Origin: CAZGUG01 sp964529035
Lineage (GTDB): Bacteria; Bacillota; Clostridia; Ch29
Direction: 5' to 3'
Assembly (NCBI GenBank): GCA_964529035.1
Contig: CAZGUG010000017.1
Location: 1-36,603, forward strand
Length of the DNA: 36,603 nucleotides
Part shown: in pieces, positions 15,207 to 24,496 of the stretch
Layout of the letters: the number at the start of each line of letters is the position of its first letter
How positions within the stretch are numbered: the first letter of the stretch is position 1
Made by a program: the position numbers and the translations under genes
Notes under the pieces: generated by a model
Database searches by the model: none
What the model saw: only the letters and a program-made list of their open reading frames with translations
Told to the model about the DNA's origin: nothing

Positions 15207-15987
15207 CCTCACACAAAAATACCTTTTCGCCCGCTGTGACCTTTAAGCCCTTTACATTGTTTACCATTAATCCGGCATGCTTGTACAGGGTTTCCTTCGA
15301 AGGCACAGCCAGATCCATTAATTCATAATCCCTTCCGATTTTTTTGTAGGTGCCCACCCCAAGCCTGTGATACGACAGCAGTTCAATATCGTGTATCTTC
15401 CCAAGGCCTTTGCAAAACTCTGCAGCCGCCAGCAGGTTTTTCTCACCGTCATTTATTCCCGGAACAACAGGCATGCGTATGTGAAGCTCCGTCTGGTGCG
15501 GCGACCGGTCAAGCCGGAGTATATTTTCAAGGATTCTCTTGTTTGAAACACCGGTCCATGTTCTGTGTGCCTCTTCATCCATGTGCTTAATATCCACGTA
15601 GACAGCCTTAAGGTACGGCAGCAGTTTTTCAATTCTCCGGTAATCCGAATAGAAACTGGATTCAATGGCGGTATGGATTCCCCTTTGCATACACTCCTTG
15701 AGTATCCTTGCTGCAAAATCCGCCTGAAGCAACGGCTCACCGCCGCTTATGGTTACGCCGCCACCGGAATGAAAAAAGAATATCTCGTCCTTTGAAATCT
15801 CTTCAACCACCCCGGATACGGCCATGTCTTCGCCATATCCGAATTCGGCTTCGAAGTTTTGCGCCTCCGGCGTTGAGCACCATTTGCACCTTAAAGGACA
15901 GCCCTTTAAGAATATAACCGTCCGAAGGCCCTGTCCGTCATATATCGAAGTTTTCTCTATTCGCAGTACCCTGCCTGTAATGTCCAT
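15202..15987 (-). CDS. Glycyl radical enzyme activase (radical SAM)
   Basis: A 261-residue radical-SAM enzyme that would install the glycyl radical on the enzyme encoded just upstream. The cluster motif CPLRCKWC (Cys30, Cys34, Cys37) is preceded by DGQGLRTVIFLKGC, and SGGEPLL (81-87) is the SAM-contacting segment; MPVVPGIND is the usual C-terminal motif. Unlike the activases of glycerol dehydratase, CutC or HpdB, there is no inserted ferredoxin-like region with extra cysteines between the first cluster and the GGEP motif. Only about 40 residues lie there, so it should hold one 4Fe-4S cluster, as PflA does. ATG 15987 starts two bases after the glycyl radical enzyme's stop, indicating tight coupling. 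Confidence 0.94.
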   Translation of the reverse strand: MDITGRVLRIEKTSIYDGQGLRTVIFLKGCPLRCKWCSTPEAQNFEAEFGYGEDMAVSGVVEEISKDEIFFFHSGGGVTISGGEPLLQADFAARILKECMQRGIHTAIESSFYSDYRRIEKLLPYLKAVYVDIKHMDEEAHRTWTGVSNKRILENILRLDRSPHQTELHIRMPVVPGINDGEKNLLAAAEFCKGLGKIHDIELLSYHRLGVGTYKKIGRDYELMDLAVPSKETLYKHAGLMVNNVKGLKVTAGEKVFLCEE

Positions 15988-15989
15988 TC

Positions 15990-18371
15990 TTATTCCACCG
16001 TAATTCCAGGCTGGACGGTCCGGCCTATGATCTCATCCTGAACATCCTTTCCAAGTTCCACGAAGTATGCTGTATACCCTGCAACGCGGATTAAAAGGCC
16101 CTTATATTTTTCGGGATGTTTTTGGGCATCAATCAATACATCACGGTCGATTACATTAAACTGGACATGGAAGATGCCAAGGCTGCACATGCTCTTTAAA
16201 AGTGCCATCATTTGGGTAATCCCGTTTTCGCTTGCCAACAGCTCCGGTTCTATTTTCATGTTTAAAAGCGTACCCTGTACAAACCGGTCGTGGGGGATAT
16301 GGGCAACGGATTTCAGAACTGCTCCGGGGCCGTTAAAATCAGTGCCTCCATTAGGGCTTACCCCGTCTGCCAGTGGTTTCCATGCACGGCGACCCGAAGG
16401 CAGTGCGCCCACTTCCAGGCCAAAGGGGGTATTCCCCGAGACCGGCAGTATACCCGGCGTCATACGGCCGAATTTGCTGTGGTATTTTTCGATCTCGTCG
16501 GCTATATAGGTAAAAATCTCACCGGCAATATTATCCACCCTGTCGTTATCGTTTCCGTATTTGGGTGCTTCACGGCACAGCCTGTAAATCTGCTCATATC
16601 CTTCAAAGTCGGCCTCCACCGCCTTTACAAGCTGCTCCATTGTTACCTTTCCGGTATCGTATACCAGGTGTTTCACGGCAGCCAGGCTGTTTATCAAATC
16701 GGCCACTCCTATAAGTATTATACCGTTACCGGTATTATATTTGGCACCGCCGTGGGCATAATCCTTTGCGTTTTCCACACATCCCCTGAAGGTAAGCGAC
16801 AGCGCCGGGACGGGCCTTTCCATGCATACTTCATCTATTACATGGCTTCCCTTAACGACTGCGCGTATGACATAGGAAAGCTGTTTTTTAACTGCAGCTT
16901 CAAACTCTTCATAGGTTTTAAACGCAGTGGGGTCTCCGGTCTGTTTCGAAATGAAAGATCCGCTCTTTTTGTTGCGGCCGTCAAGCATTGCAAATTCAAC
17001 AACGCTTCCAAGGTTTATATCCGCCAGGGCCGTATAGTGGCGCAGACGACCCTCCAGGTTGGTTTCCACGCAGCCGCATGGGTTCCAGTCATAGGCTTCC
17101 CTTAGCGGTATACCCTTGTTCATAATCATCCGAATTCCTATATCGTCGTTATGGAACGCCGGGAACCCGGTACCCAGCCTTATAAGCTCTATTACTTTCC
17201 TTAAAAACTTGTTCGGATTTTTCGACATGCTGTACCTGACCGACAGCGACGGCTGGTACAGCCTCACGTCCATTGTCGCCTGAAGAATCATATATGACAA
17301 ATCGTTCACCGCATCCCTGCCGGTGGAATCCACACCGCCTACGCATACATTCTGGAACATTGGATACCCGGCGGCAAATTCGGCAGTCTGTGCATCCTGG
17401 AACAGGCACGGTTCGCTGAATTTAACCCACAGGCAGTCAAGCAGTTCCTGGGCCTTATCTTCGGTAATCCTGTCCTGTTCCAAATCCGCCTTGTAATAGG
17501 GATACAGGTATTGGTCCATCCTGCCGGGATTGTAGCTGGCGGCGTTTTGCTCCATAAAGATGCAGACCTGGTACAGGTACAAAGCCTGCAGTGCTTCCCT
17601 GAAGGTTCTTGCGGGATATTTGGGCACACGGTAACAGGTCTTCGCAATCTCTTCCAGCTCGGCCTTTCTAACCGGGTCCTTTTCAATGGCAGCCAATCTC
17701 TCGGCTTCTTTTGCATACCGCTCTGCCAGAATCTCTATTCCCTCAGCCGATATAAGCATGGCCTCCAGGTAGCAGTCCTTTTCATAATCGCCGGGTACCG
17801 TAAGGTCCAATCTTTCTCTGCGCTTCTCAATATTTTGGCGGATGCCCGCGGTACCTTCTTCAATGATTTGGCGATAGCCGGCGGTGGTTTCACCCCAGCC
17901 GCGTACCGCCTTGCGGTTTATATAAACCACGCCGTTGTCCCTTAAAACCTTTGTATCTTCGGGAATCTGTTTGAGCCACGCCTCGTAATTGGATCGCCCT
18001 TTCCAATAGGGTTTTATTTCTTCCAGGAAGACAGCTTTGTCCTCATCGGACAAATAAAACGGGTCGTATTTCCTGGTGCTTATGGAATCCAGTTCATCGT
18101 CCAGTATCGACCAGCAGGTATCGGCGCACAGAATCCCTGCCCGCATTTTGCTTCCCGAACAGCCAACTATAAGCTCCTTGTCCCATATTTTGACCGTCTT
18201 TTCTTTGCACTGCCTTCGGAATGCCTTTGCCTTACGGACAGCCAGGGGCTCCCCCGCAGTTTCTATAAAGCTCTTTGTAAGGATTCTGGCATTCTCAAGG
18301 TCTATTTCGGGCCTGGTGTTTACCACCCGTTCCTTCAGGTATTCTATACGCTCCAGGTAGTCCTTCCCCAT
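15990..18371 (-). CDS. Glycyl radical enzyme of unassigned substrate
   Basis: A 793-residue PFL-like glycyl radical enzyme. The radical site is Gly765 in RVAGYTAYFVEL, 29 residues from the C-terminus. The thiyl cysteine is Cys434 in NPCGCVETNLEGR, with the acid Glu436 two residues on: the CxE pattern of dehydratases, decarboxylases and C-S or C-N lyases, as opposed to the CC of pyruvate formate-lyase. GCVET resembles hydroxyproline dehydratase and arylacetate decarboxylases more than the GCVEPQ of glycerol dehydratase or choline lyase, but the NPC before it and NLEGR after it fit none that I can name. There is no small HpdC-type subunit, microcompartment or transporter nearby. ATG 18371 has GGAGG upstream. 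It is first in a two-gene operon with its activase. Confidence 0.93.
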   Translation of the reverse strand: MGKDYLERIEYLKERVVNTRPEIDLENARILTKSFIETAGEPLAVRKAKAFRRQCKEKTVKIWDKELIVGCSGSKMRAGILCADTCWSILDDELDSISTRKYDPFYLSDEDKAVFLEEIKPYWKGRSNYEAWLKQIPEDTKVLRDNGVVYINRKAVRGWGETTAGYRQIIEEGTAGIRQNIEKRRERLDLTVPGDYEKDCYLEAMLISAEGIEILAERYAKEAERLAAIEKDPVRKAELEEIAKTCYRVPKYPARTFREALQALYLYQVCIFMEQNAASYNPGRMDQYLYPYYKADLEQDRITEDKAQELLDCLWVKFSEPCLFQDAQTAEFAAGYPMFQNVCVGGVDSTGRDAVNDLSYMILQATMDVRLYQPSLSVRYSMSKNPNKFLRKVIELIRLGTGFPAFHNDDIGIRMIMNKGIPLREAYDWNPCGCVETNLEGRLRHYTALADINLGSVVEFAMLDGRNKKSGSFISKQTGDPTAFKTYEEFEAAVKKQLSYVIRAVVKGSHVIDEVCMERPVPALSLTFRGCVENAKDYAHGGAKYNTGNGIILIGVADLINSLAAVKHLVYDTGKVTMEQLVKAVEADFEGYEQIYRLCREAPKYGNDNDRVDNIAGEIFTYIADEIEKYHSKFGRMTPGILPVSGNTPFGLEVGALPSGRRAWKPLADGVSPNGGTDFNGPGAVLKSVAHIPHDRFVQGTLLNMKIEPELLASENGITQMMALLKSMCSLGIFHVQFNVIDRDVLIDAQKHPEKYKGLLIRVAGYTAYFVELGKDVQDEIIGRTVQPGITVE

Positions 18372-18489
18372 TACAGCACCTCCTCAATATCAGTCCGAGG
18401 CTTATAACCCACCAGGGATTTAAGGTATATATATCATACTACCTGCAAAACATCAAGGTAAGATCCTTTAATAAGGAATTGCATCTTTC

Positions 18490-19485
18490 TCAAACCACAT
18501 ACACGATTGGAATGCCCTTTAGCCTTTGTGAAATCTGTTCCCTTAAGAATTGCTCGCCCACTGCCCTTACATCTTCTCTATAACAGTATTTTCCCCGGCC
18601 CCTGCCGGTCATAAGGGATTTGTCGAACAGTTCCACGGCCTTTGGAAACGCCTCCCGGTTGATTGCCCGGTGTACATAGCTGTAGGTCATAAAGATTATC
18701 TCTATAAACAATTGATCCTTTGCTTTTTGAGAAAGCCCGTCGGACAGCTGTTCAATAAGCCTGCTGTACAGTTCCATCCAGTTATCCGTCAATACAACCG
18801 GAGCAATCAGCATTCCTACTTTGTAGCCCGCATCGCACATTCTGTTTAGTGCCCTTAACCTTGCTTCCAGAGAAGACGTACCGAATTCGACTTTTCTTAT
18901 GACTTCATCGGGGTTCACACTCATACGCATTATGACTCTGCCCCCATGGTCAAGATTAAGAAGCGGCTCTATCATGTCAAACTTTGTAGGAAATGTAATA
19001 AAACCTTTTTTGCTTATCTTAAAACTTTCTATGCTCCATTCAAGGTTTCCGGTAATGGTGTTTTCCAAAACAAGGTCACTGTTGCTGCCTATTTCAAATA
19101 CCATGTCCTTTTCCGAATTGTTCGCTGTTTTTATAAGTTTGTCCATCATCTGCTCACGGTTTACAAAAAGCCTCAGGTATGAACATTTATTGTAGCTGCA
19201 TACAAGATAGCAGTAAAGGCACATAGCACTGCAGCCCGATGAGGTGTACGGCACCAGATAATCCGAAACCTTGTGGTTCGGCCTGTATTTCAACGACTTT
19301 CTAACACCGATAATCAGATGGCGCTTCATCCTGGCAAATTCTTTGTTTGGATTGCTGCGCAGCTCCTTGATATCATTGTGGCTTTCAATCGGCAGCCACG
19401 GGACGTTTTTGAATTTTTCTTTCAGCTGCCTTCCAAGCTCGTACTCCAAAGCAGCAGGTTCGTAATAGATTTTATCCGGAAACAA
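18490..19485 (-). CDS. splB: Spore photoproduct lyase
   Basis: A 331-residue radical-SAM repair enzyme that reverses the thymine dimer (5-thyminyl-5,6-dihydrothymine) formed by UV in dormant spore DNA. The cluster motif CSAMCLYC (Cys85, Cys89, Cys92) lies after DYLVPYTSSG, the family's usual context, and the C-terminal part (YCYREDV, FPxAxxYFxVV-like ending IVYVV) also fits. At the position that I align with the H-donor Cys141 of Bacillus subtilis SplB, this protein has Ser134 within FEIGSNSD. The start is TTG 19485 with GGAGG seven bases upstream. It marks the organism as an endospore former and stands as a single gene upstream of the glycyl radical operon. Confidence 0.92.
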   Translation of the reverse strand: MFPDKIYYEPAALEYELGRQLKEKFKNVPWLPIESHNDIKELRSNPNKEFARMKRHLIIGVRKSLKYRPNHKVSDYLVPYTSSGCSAMCLYCYLVCSYNKCSYLRLFVNREQMMDKLIKTANNSEKDMVFEIGSNSDLVLENTITGNLEWSIESFKISKKGFITFPTKFDMIEPLLNLDHGGRVIMRMSVNPDEVIRKVEFGTSSLEARLRALNRMCDAGYKVGMLIAPVVLTDNWMELYSRLIEQLSDGLSQKAKDQLFIEIIFMTYSYVHRAINREAFPKAVELFDKSLMTGRGRGKYCYREDVRAVGEQFLREQISQRLKGIPIVYVV

Positions 19486-19633
19486 ATGTCCGCCTCCTTA
19501 CTGTGTTGGCATTGAAGGGATAATGAAGACCGCTTCACTGTTTATGCTTTCCATATCAATGTCAGATATGTTTCAGCCCCGCCAAATACAATCAATACTG
19601 CTGCTTTTGTATCCGTTTTTTTAATGTCAACCT

Positions 19634-20547
19634 TTATTTCTTAACCTTAAAACCCTGCTGACCTATAACCTTAAGCATCCCCTGCCTGTTGGGCATGGAT
19701 ACATTCAGTTTGGCTACCACCTGGTCGCTGAAGCTGTCCACTCTCCTGTTCGCATCCCTTAAGTCGTAGTAGGTTGTCATCTCCCGGTCGTAATCCTTGA
19801 TTTCCTCCAGGTAATCATCAAAAATCCTGTAGCTATTCTTAAAGACCCTGAGCCTGTTTTCGAACCTGGGCTTGAGTTGGGGGTTTTGATTGGAATAGCC
19901 TATCCCCAATCCCAGTACCGGGAATGTCAGCCTGGGCAGTCTTAAAATTTCACAAACCTTTGCTGAATCGTTTAAAATACTGCCCAAAAACACAACACCC
20001 AGGTCCATGGCCTCTGCCGCATTGACAACGTTTTGTACCGCCAGGCATGCATCGGTAAAGCCCTGGAAAAATCTGTCCATATCCGCCGCATTTTCGGTTT
20101 CGGCTCCCTTTTCCTTTGCAATCCTATCGTTTCTGAACTGGTCTACTATAAATATCAAAAGCTCCGGTGCCCTTCCCACGTATTTCTGGTTGCAAACCGC
20201 TGCAACTTTCTTTTTTATTGAAGGTTCGGTCACACGGATAATTGAATAGGACTGCATTCCATTGGAGGTGGCAGTCCGTCTTGCAACCTCCATCAGGGTG
20301 TCGAAAATATCCTTTGGTATTCCCATATCCTTAAACTCACGTATTGTACGGTGCTCAAGCTGCCTNNNNNNNNNNNNNNNNNNNNNNNNNNNNNNNNNNN
20401 NNNNNNNNNNNNNNNNNNNNNNNNNNNNNNNNNNNNNNNNNNNNNNNNNNNNNNNNNNNNNNNNNCCTTTGGTATTCCCATATCCTTAAACTCACGTATT
20501 GTACGGTGCTCAAGCTGCCTTTGTACCATTTCATTCATTTGGCTCAT
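19634..20547 (-). CDS. Nitroreductase-family flavoprotein (crosses an assembly gap)
   Basis: Once the 100 N and one copy of the flanking 55-base duplication are removed, the frame is continuous and encodes 252 residues: MSQMNEMVQRQLEHRTIREF, then KDMGIPKDIFDTLMEV and on. It belongs to the NfsA-like, oxygen-insensitive branch of FMN nitroreductases. The marks are HRTIREF, the FMN-contacting SNGMQSYSIIRV, VFLGSI and LTFPVLGLGIGYSN, and a C-terminal basic extension. It would reduce nitroaromatics or quinones with NADPH. ATG 20547 follows GAGGGTGG. A second, fragmentary copy of the PVLGLGIGYSNQN region lies near 29.9 kb. The gene appears monocistronic. Confidence 0.88.
20366..20465. other. Assembly gap of 100 N with duplicated 55-base flanks
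   Basis: The 55 bases before the gap (20311-20365) are identical to the 55 bases after it (20466-20520). Exactly 55 shared bases at two contig ends is what a de Bruijn assembler with k=55 leaves when contigs are scaffolded without merging their overlap. The real sequence probably has one copy and no gap. Confidence 0.95.
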
Positions 20548-20710
20548 TAAAAACCCACCCTCTGTAAAATTTTTTTCAGTTACTGCAGTTGTTCACCCAA
20601 AGATGCCGTTTTATCGGCCAAAGGGAGCAAATCTTCGGGCACTGCTGCTATAGTTATATAATACCTTGAAGGAAGGTGTATAAAACAATGCCAGTCTTTT
20701 TTTCTTATAC

Positions 20711-21127
20711 CTATTCACCTATAATCTTTACCAAAACCCTTTTTGAGCGCTTTCCGTCGAACTCTCCATAAAAGATTTGTTCCCATGGTCCAAAATCCAG
20801 TCGTCCGTCTGTTACTGCCACAACTACTTCCCTGCCCATGACCGTTCTTTTTAGATGTGCGTCGGCATTATCTTCAAAGCCATTATGCTCGTACTGCTCA
20901 TAGGGTTTTTCCGGAGCCAGTTTTTCCAAAAACCGTTCAAAATCCCTGTGTAGCCCCGGTTCATCGTCATTAATAAAAACACTTGAGGTGATATGCATGG
21001 CATTGCACAGTAAAAGGCCCTCTTTAATACCGCTTTCGCTTAAGCATTCTTCAATTCTAGCTGTAATATTGATATAAGCCCTTCTCGTGTTAGTATTAAA
21101 CCATAATTCCTTTCTGTAGGATTTCAA
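20711..21127 (-). CDS. YjbQ/UPF0047 family protein
   Basis: A 138-residue protein of the YjbQ family, some members of which have thiamine-phosphate synthase side activity; the physiological role is unsettled. Conserved segments are KELWFNTNTRRAYINIT at the start, NAMHITSSVFIND, HLKRTVMG, and WEQIFYGEFDGKRSKRVLVKIIGE (the last split over two strands), with the family's conserved His/Glu cluster. I place the start at TTG 21127 (MKSYRKELW), because GGAGG lies eight bases upstream and the family begins here; a GTG at 21157 would add ten residues and has no site of its own. It is a single gene. Confidence 0.87.
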   Translation of the reverse strand: MKSYRKELWFNTNTRRAYINITARIEECLSESGIKEGLLLCNAMHITSSVFINDDEPGLHRDFERFLEKLAPEKPYEQYEHNGFEDNADAHLKRTVMGREVVVAVTDGRLDFGPWEQIFYGEFDGKRSKRVLVKIIGE

Positions 21128-21313
21128 TTTATCCGCCTCCCTGTCTGATATTTGCACAGTCTTATTTTAACCCGATATATTCATACAATAACATACGCTT
21201 AGTCTGCTTATCAATAATCATAGCTTTCAAAAATCCATATCAGTTTTAAAGACGTACTTAGTCAAGGCCATGTATTCCATACGTATCGACCAATGAATGA
21301 AAATTCAAAATCA

Positions 21314-21520
21314 TTATTCTTGCTCCTTAAACACAAATTCATTTACCATCAATAAGGTGGCCGCCAGTCCGCTCCAATGCGCCTCGAATCTCTCAAGAGT
21401 CATTCCAAATATAAGTGCTCCAAAGGGCATGCCACCCCGGGAAATCATATTGACCAAGGAGAATACCCGAGACATATACCCGTCAGGGGTTTCCCTTTGT
21501 ATAAAGGTCTGTACCGGTTT
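21314..21520 (-). pseudogene. C-terminal remnant of an MFS efflux transporter
   Basis: Directly after the stop of the RPH-like gene, and in the same frame, the minus strand reads QTFIQRETPDGYMSRVFSL, then NMISRGGMPFGALIFG, a hydrophobic helix, and a stop at 21314. This matches the last part of 12-helix MFS drug or siderophore exporters (typical QxxxPDxxRGRVFSL, then a helix with MPxGxLIxG). The first 11 helices are missing and there is no start, so it is a relic. Its position behind an RPH-like gene and a TetR regulator suggests a former drug-resistance operon. Confidence 0.72.
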
Positions 21521-24381
21521 TCACCTGCCAATAACCTCTATTCTGCCGGTTTCTCCATTTATCCGGACCATTTGACCGTCCTTGAACCTGGTTGTAGCAT
21601 CCCTGACCCCTATAACTGCGGGAATGCCATATTCTCTTGCCACTACAGGACCATGGGACATGGGAGCACCGGTCTCCATAACTAACCCTCCGATCTTCAG
21701 GAAAAGAGGAGTCCATGCAGGATTGGTTGACGCTGCCACCAGAACTTCACCCTGCTTCAACCTGTCCCCTTCCTCAGGCATTCTTAAGACTTTGACCGGA
21801 CCTTCATAGACTCCCGGTGAAGCAGGTATTCCCTTGTATGCATCATCGCTTTCGTCTTCAGTAGCTGCATAATATACAGTTTCACCGGTATTGGTCATTA
21901 TACGGGGCACGGGTGTTCTATGCAGTTCCCGCTGGTATTCTTCACGGTTAAGCCTGACCCTTTCCTTAAGATCTGTACCTGTTCTTATATCCTCGTAAAA
22001 CAGGAAGAATATATCATTTTTATCATCCAGCCTGTCTTCAGCCTTAAGCTCCTCACCAATATCCGCCAGAATTCCCCTCATGATGCCAATACCTTTTACC
22101 AGTATAGACTTGGGAAGCTCCCTGTAGCCGAAGGTTTCCCGATGAATTCTCAGCAGCTTTTCTACTTTTCTTGCATCCCTGCCGGCTCCTTTTTCTATCA
22201 GCCGGGCTGTGATGCTTTGTATTGTTTTCTCAGCTTCTTCCCTGTCACTGTAAAACTTTTCAATACCTCTTTGATAGGCTTTATCGTTCATATAGGACCG
22301 GATTAAGCTAATCACATACGTAGGGTCTTCTTTCCAGGTGGGAATACCGATATCTATTTCCTCAGTAGACCTATGGCCGTATTGTGCAAGAAAATTCTTA
22401 ATGTACGGGTGCCGTGGTGAAGGCTCTTCCCCGGCCTGGTTCAGCCTTTTAGCTATTTGCAGCATTTCCAGGCCCATCTCGGTAGTCACGCTGTTGGGTA
22501 CGGCCCTTTCCAGTTTCTCCAGCTCTGAATAACCCATCTCAATAGCCGTAGTCATACTATGGGACACTTCTCTTCCCATTTTTCCTGAATCGGAGGTATC
22601 GTCCCCATATTTTTTCAATATTTTCCCTGCCCGGTTCATATATTCAAATGAAGGCATCAAATAAAAGGTCATACCATATCCTATAGTGAAACTGACTGTC
22701 GGGGCCTCCTTTGCGACAAATGCCAGCTTTTCTTCTATTGTCCGCAGCTTCATCCGTTTCCGCTGCAGCCTGGCAAGCTGTCTGTTGCCGTACTCCAGCG
22801 ATTTTTTTGCAGCTTTTTGGGGGAACATTTTTCCGTAAATCCTTTTAGGTATTGCAGCAATACTGACCCCGAGCATTCCAAAACCCATTTTGCAAACCAT
22901 GCCAAACAAGAGACAAATCAACGGTTTTTTGTTCTTCACAAGCTCGGTACTGCTTCTATCTGCAACCTGTGCCAAGGCTCTAATGGTCATTGGCTCGGTA
23001 TCCATAAGGGCCGAAATTTTATAGCTTTTCAACCTGTCAAGCACCTTTTTGAACTTCAAGAATTCCGTGATATCAACAAACATCCTTCCGCCGGCATTTT
23101 TAAACCATCGCACCGGTTTTTTACGGTGTCTGCTGTTTAATAAGACACCTACCAGCATATTCTTGAAAAACTCTATTCCCATGGGAGTGATAGGTGCACT
23201 CATGGCCTGTCTGTACATCATCAGGTTCATGTATATCCGCAGTTCTTCATCGGTATCTTCAGGCTGCGGCATAGGATATAGAGAAGTAATCGGTCTTGAC
23301 TGCACCAAATAGAATTTCCCGTCTGCAGAAGCCCATTCAATATCCTGGGGAGATCCAAAATACTCTTCCACTTTGAAGGCCAAATATAGAAGTTCTTTTT
23401 TTTCTTCTCTATTTAACGTAATCTCTTTTTGTTTCTCCGATTCAACACTGACAAGTTCAATACCCTGCTCTTTTCTTATGCTCATCACTTTCTTAACGGC
23501 AATATATTCATTTACAACCTTTTCACTCTTCTTATTAATTACCCACTGATCCGGTGTCACATCCCCGCTGACTATGGCTTCTCCCAAACCCCAGGAGGAA
23601 TTGAGCGATATTTCATCCCGTCTTCCGTTTATCGGGTTGGCTGTAAACAGTATCCCTGACTTTTCTGAATTAATAAGCCTTTGAACCACCACTGCATGGG
23701 ACAAATCTCTACTCCCTATTTTTTGCTTAGCTCGATATGCTACCACTCTATCGTTCCATAGGGATGCCCAGCATTTTTTTATGTATGTAATAAGTTCCGA
23801 TTTCCCTTTCACATTTAAAAAGGTGCTGTACTGGCCGGCAAAGGACGCTCCCGGCAAATCTTCGGCTGTAGATGATGAACGGACGGCTACACTGGGTTTT
23901 CCCATATTCGCGTAAGCTTCATCAATTTCATTTTGTATGTCATCGGGTATTTCTCCATTCTCAAACAGTGCTTTAATCTCTTCGGTAGCCTTATTTATAA
24001 CCGCTGGATTATCTTTATCTGTTTTGGCAAGAAGCTTTATGATATCCTTTTCCAGGTCATTTACCTCTACAAATNNNNNNNNNNNNNNNNNNNNNNNNNN
24101 NNNNNNNNNNNNNNNNNNNNNNNNNNNNNNNNNNNNNNNNNNNNNNNNNNNNNNNNNNNNNNNNNNNNNNNNNNTGTTTTGGCAAGAAGCTTTATGATAT
24201 CCTTTTCCAGGTCATTTACCTCTACAAATCTTTGGTATGAATTCACCGTCAGAACAAAACCCCCGGGAACAGGCAAACCGGCTTTTAGCATCGCGCCTAG
24301 GTTTGCTCCTTTCCCGCCTGCTGACAATACATCTTTCTCACATATTTCATCCAACAACCTCACAAATTTAAATTCTTTCAT
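21521..24381 (-). CDS. Rifampin phosphotransferase / PEP synthase-like enzyme (crosses a gap)
   Basis: With the artificial gap and duplicated flank removed, the frame encodes 901 residues. The N-terminal ATP-binding domain (about 1-320) has GGKGANLGAM, AVRSSSTAEDLPGASFAGQ and VVQRLINSEKSGILFTANP, ending in the typical YLVQSRPIT. A middle helical domain (about 330-770) contains GHRSTEEIDIG and WKEDP, as in rifampin phosphotransferases (RPH). The C-terminal swivelling domain carries the phospho-accepting His858 in MSHGPVVAREYG. The PEP-binding TIM barrel of true PEP synthase is absent. The order ATP-grasp, substrate domain, His domain and the length match RPH. It may phosphorylate a rifamycin or another small molecule. 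ATG 24381 has AAAGGGG upstream. TetR operators control it. Confidence 0.85.
24075..24174. other. Second assembly gap of 100 N with duplicated 55-base flanks
   Basis: Bases 24020-24074 recur exactly at 24175-24229, again 55 in length. Removing 155 bases restores an unbroken frame through the ATP-binding domain of the RPH-like enzyme. This is a scaffolding artefact like the one at 20366. Confidence 0.95.
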
Positions 24382-24463
24382 TGCACCCCTTTCCCTTCTT
24401 CATGGATTTTTAATAAACTCAACAAAAAACCAACCTTACGCAGCAGCCCGATGTCAAGTAACC

Positions 24464-24478
24464 TACCGACCGTCGGTA
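24464..24478. promoter_or_regulatory. TetR operator upstream of the RPH-like gene
   Basis: TACCGAC-C-GTCGGTA is a perfect 7+1+7 palindrome, 83 bases upstream of the RPH-like start and after the tetR stop. The same arms occur in the tetR promoter at 25233-25249, so both are probably bound by the adjacent TetR protein. Confidence 0.85.
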
Positions 24479-24496
24479 TGCCAAAAACAAAATTTT

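Noticed and set aside
16290..17105. 271-codon plus-strand frame opposite the glycyl radical enzyme
   Set aside because: It lies wholly within a well-conserved enzyme gene on the other strand and shows no domain; it is an antisense shadow.
18372..18489. Riboswitch or leader RNA upstream of the glycyl radical operon
   Set aside because: Only 118 bases with weak, imperfect stems and no motif of a known riboswitch class.
20311..20520. 55-base direct repeat as a biological tandem duplication
   Set aside because: The exact length is the same at both gaps, each with exactly 100 N, and single-copy joining restores both reading frames. An assembly overlap explains it better.
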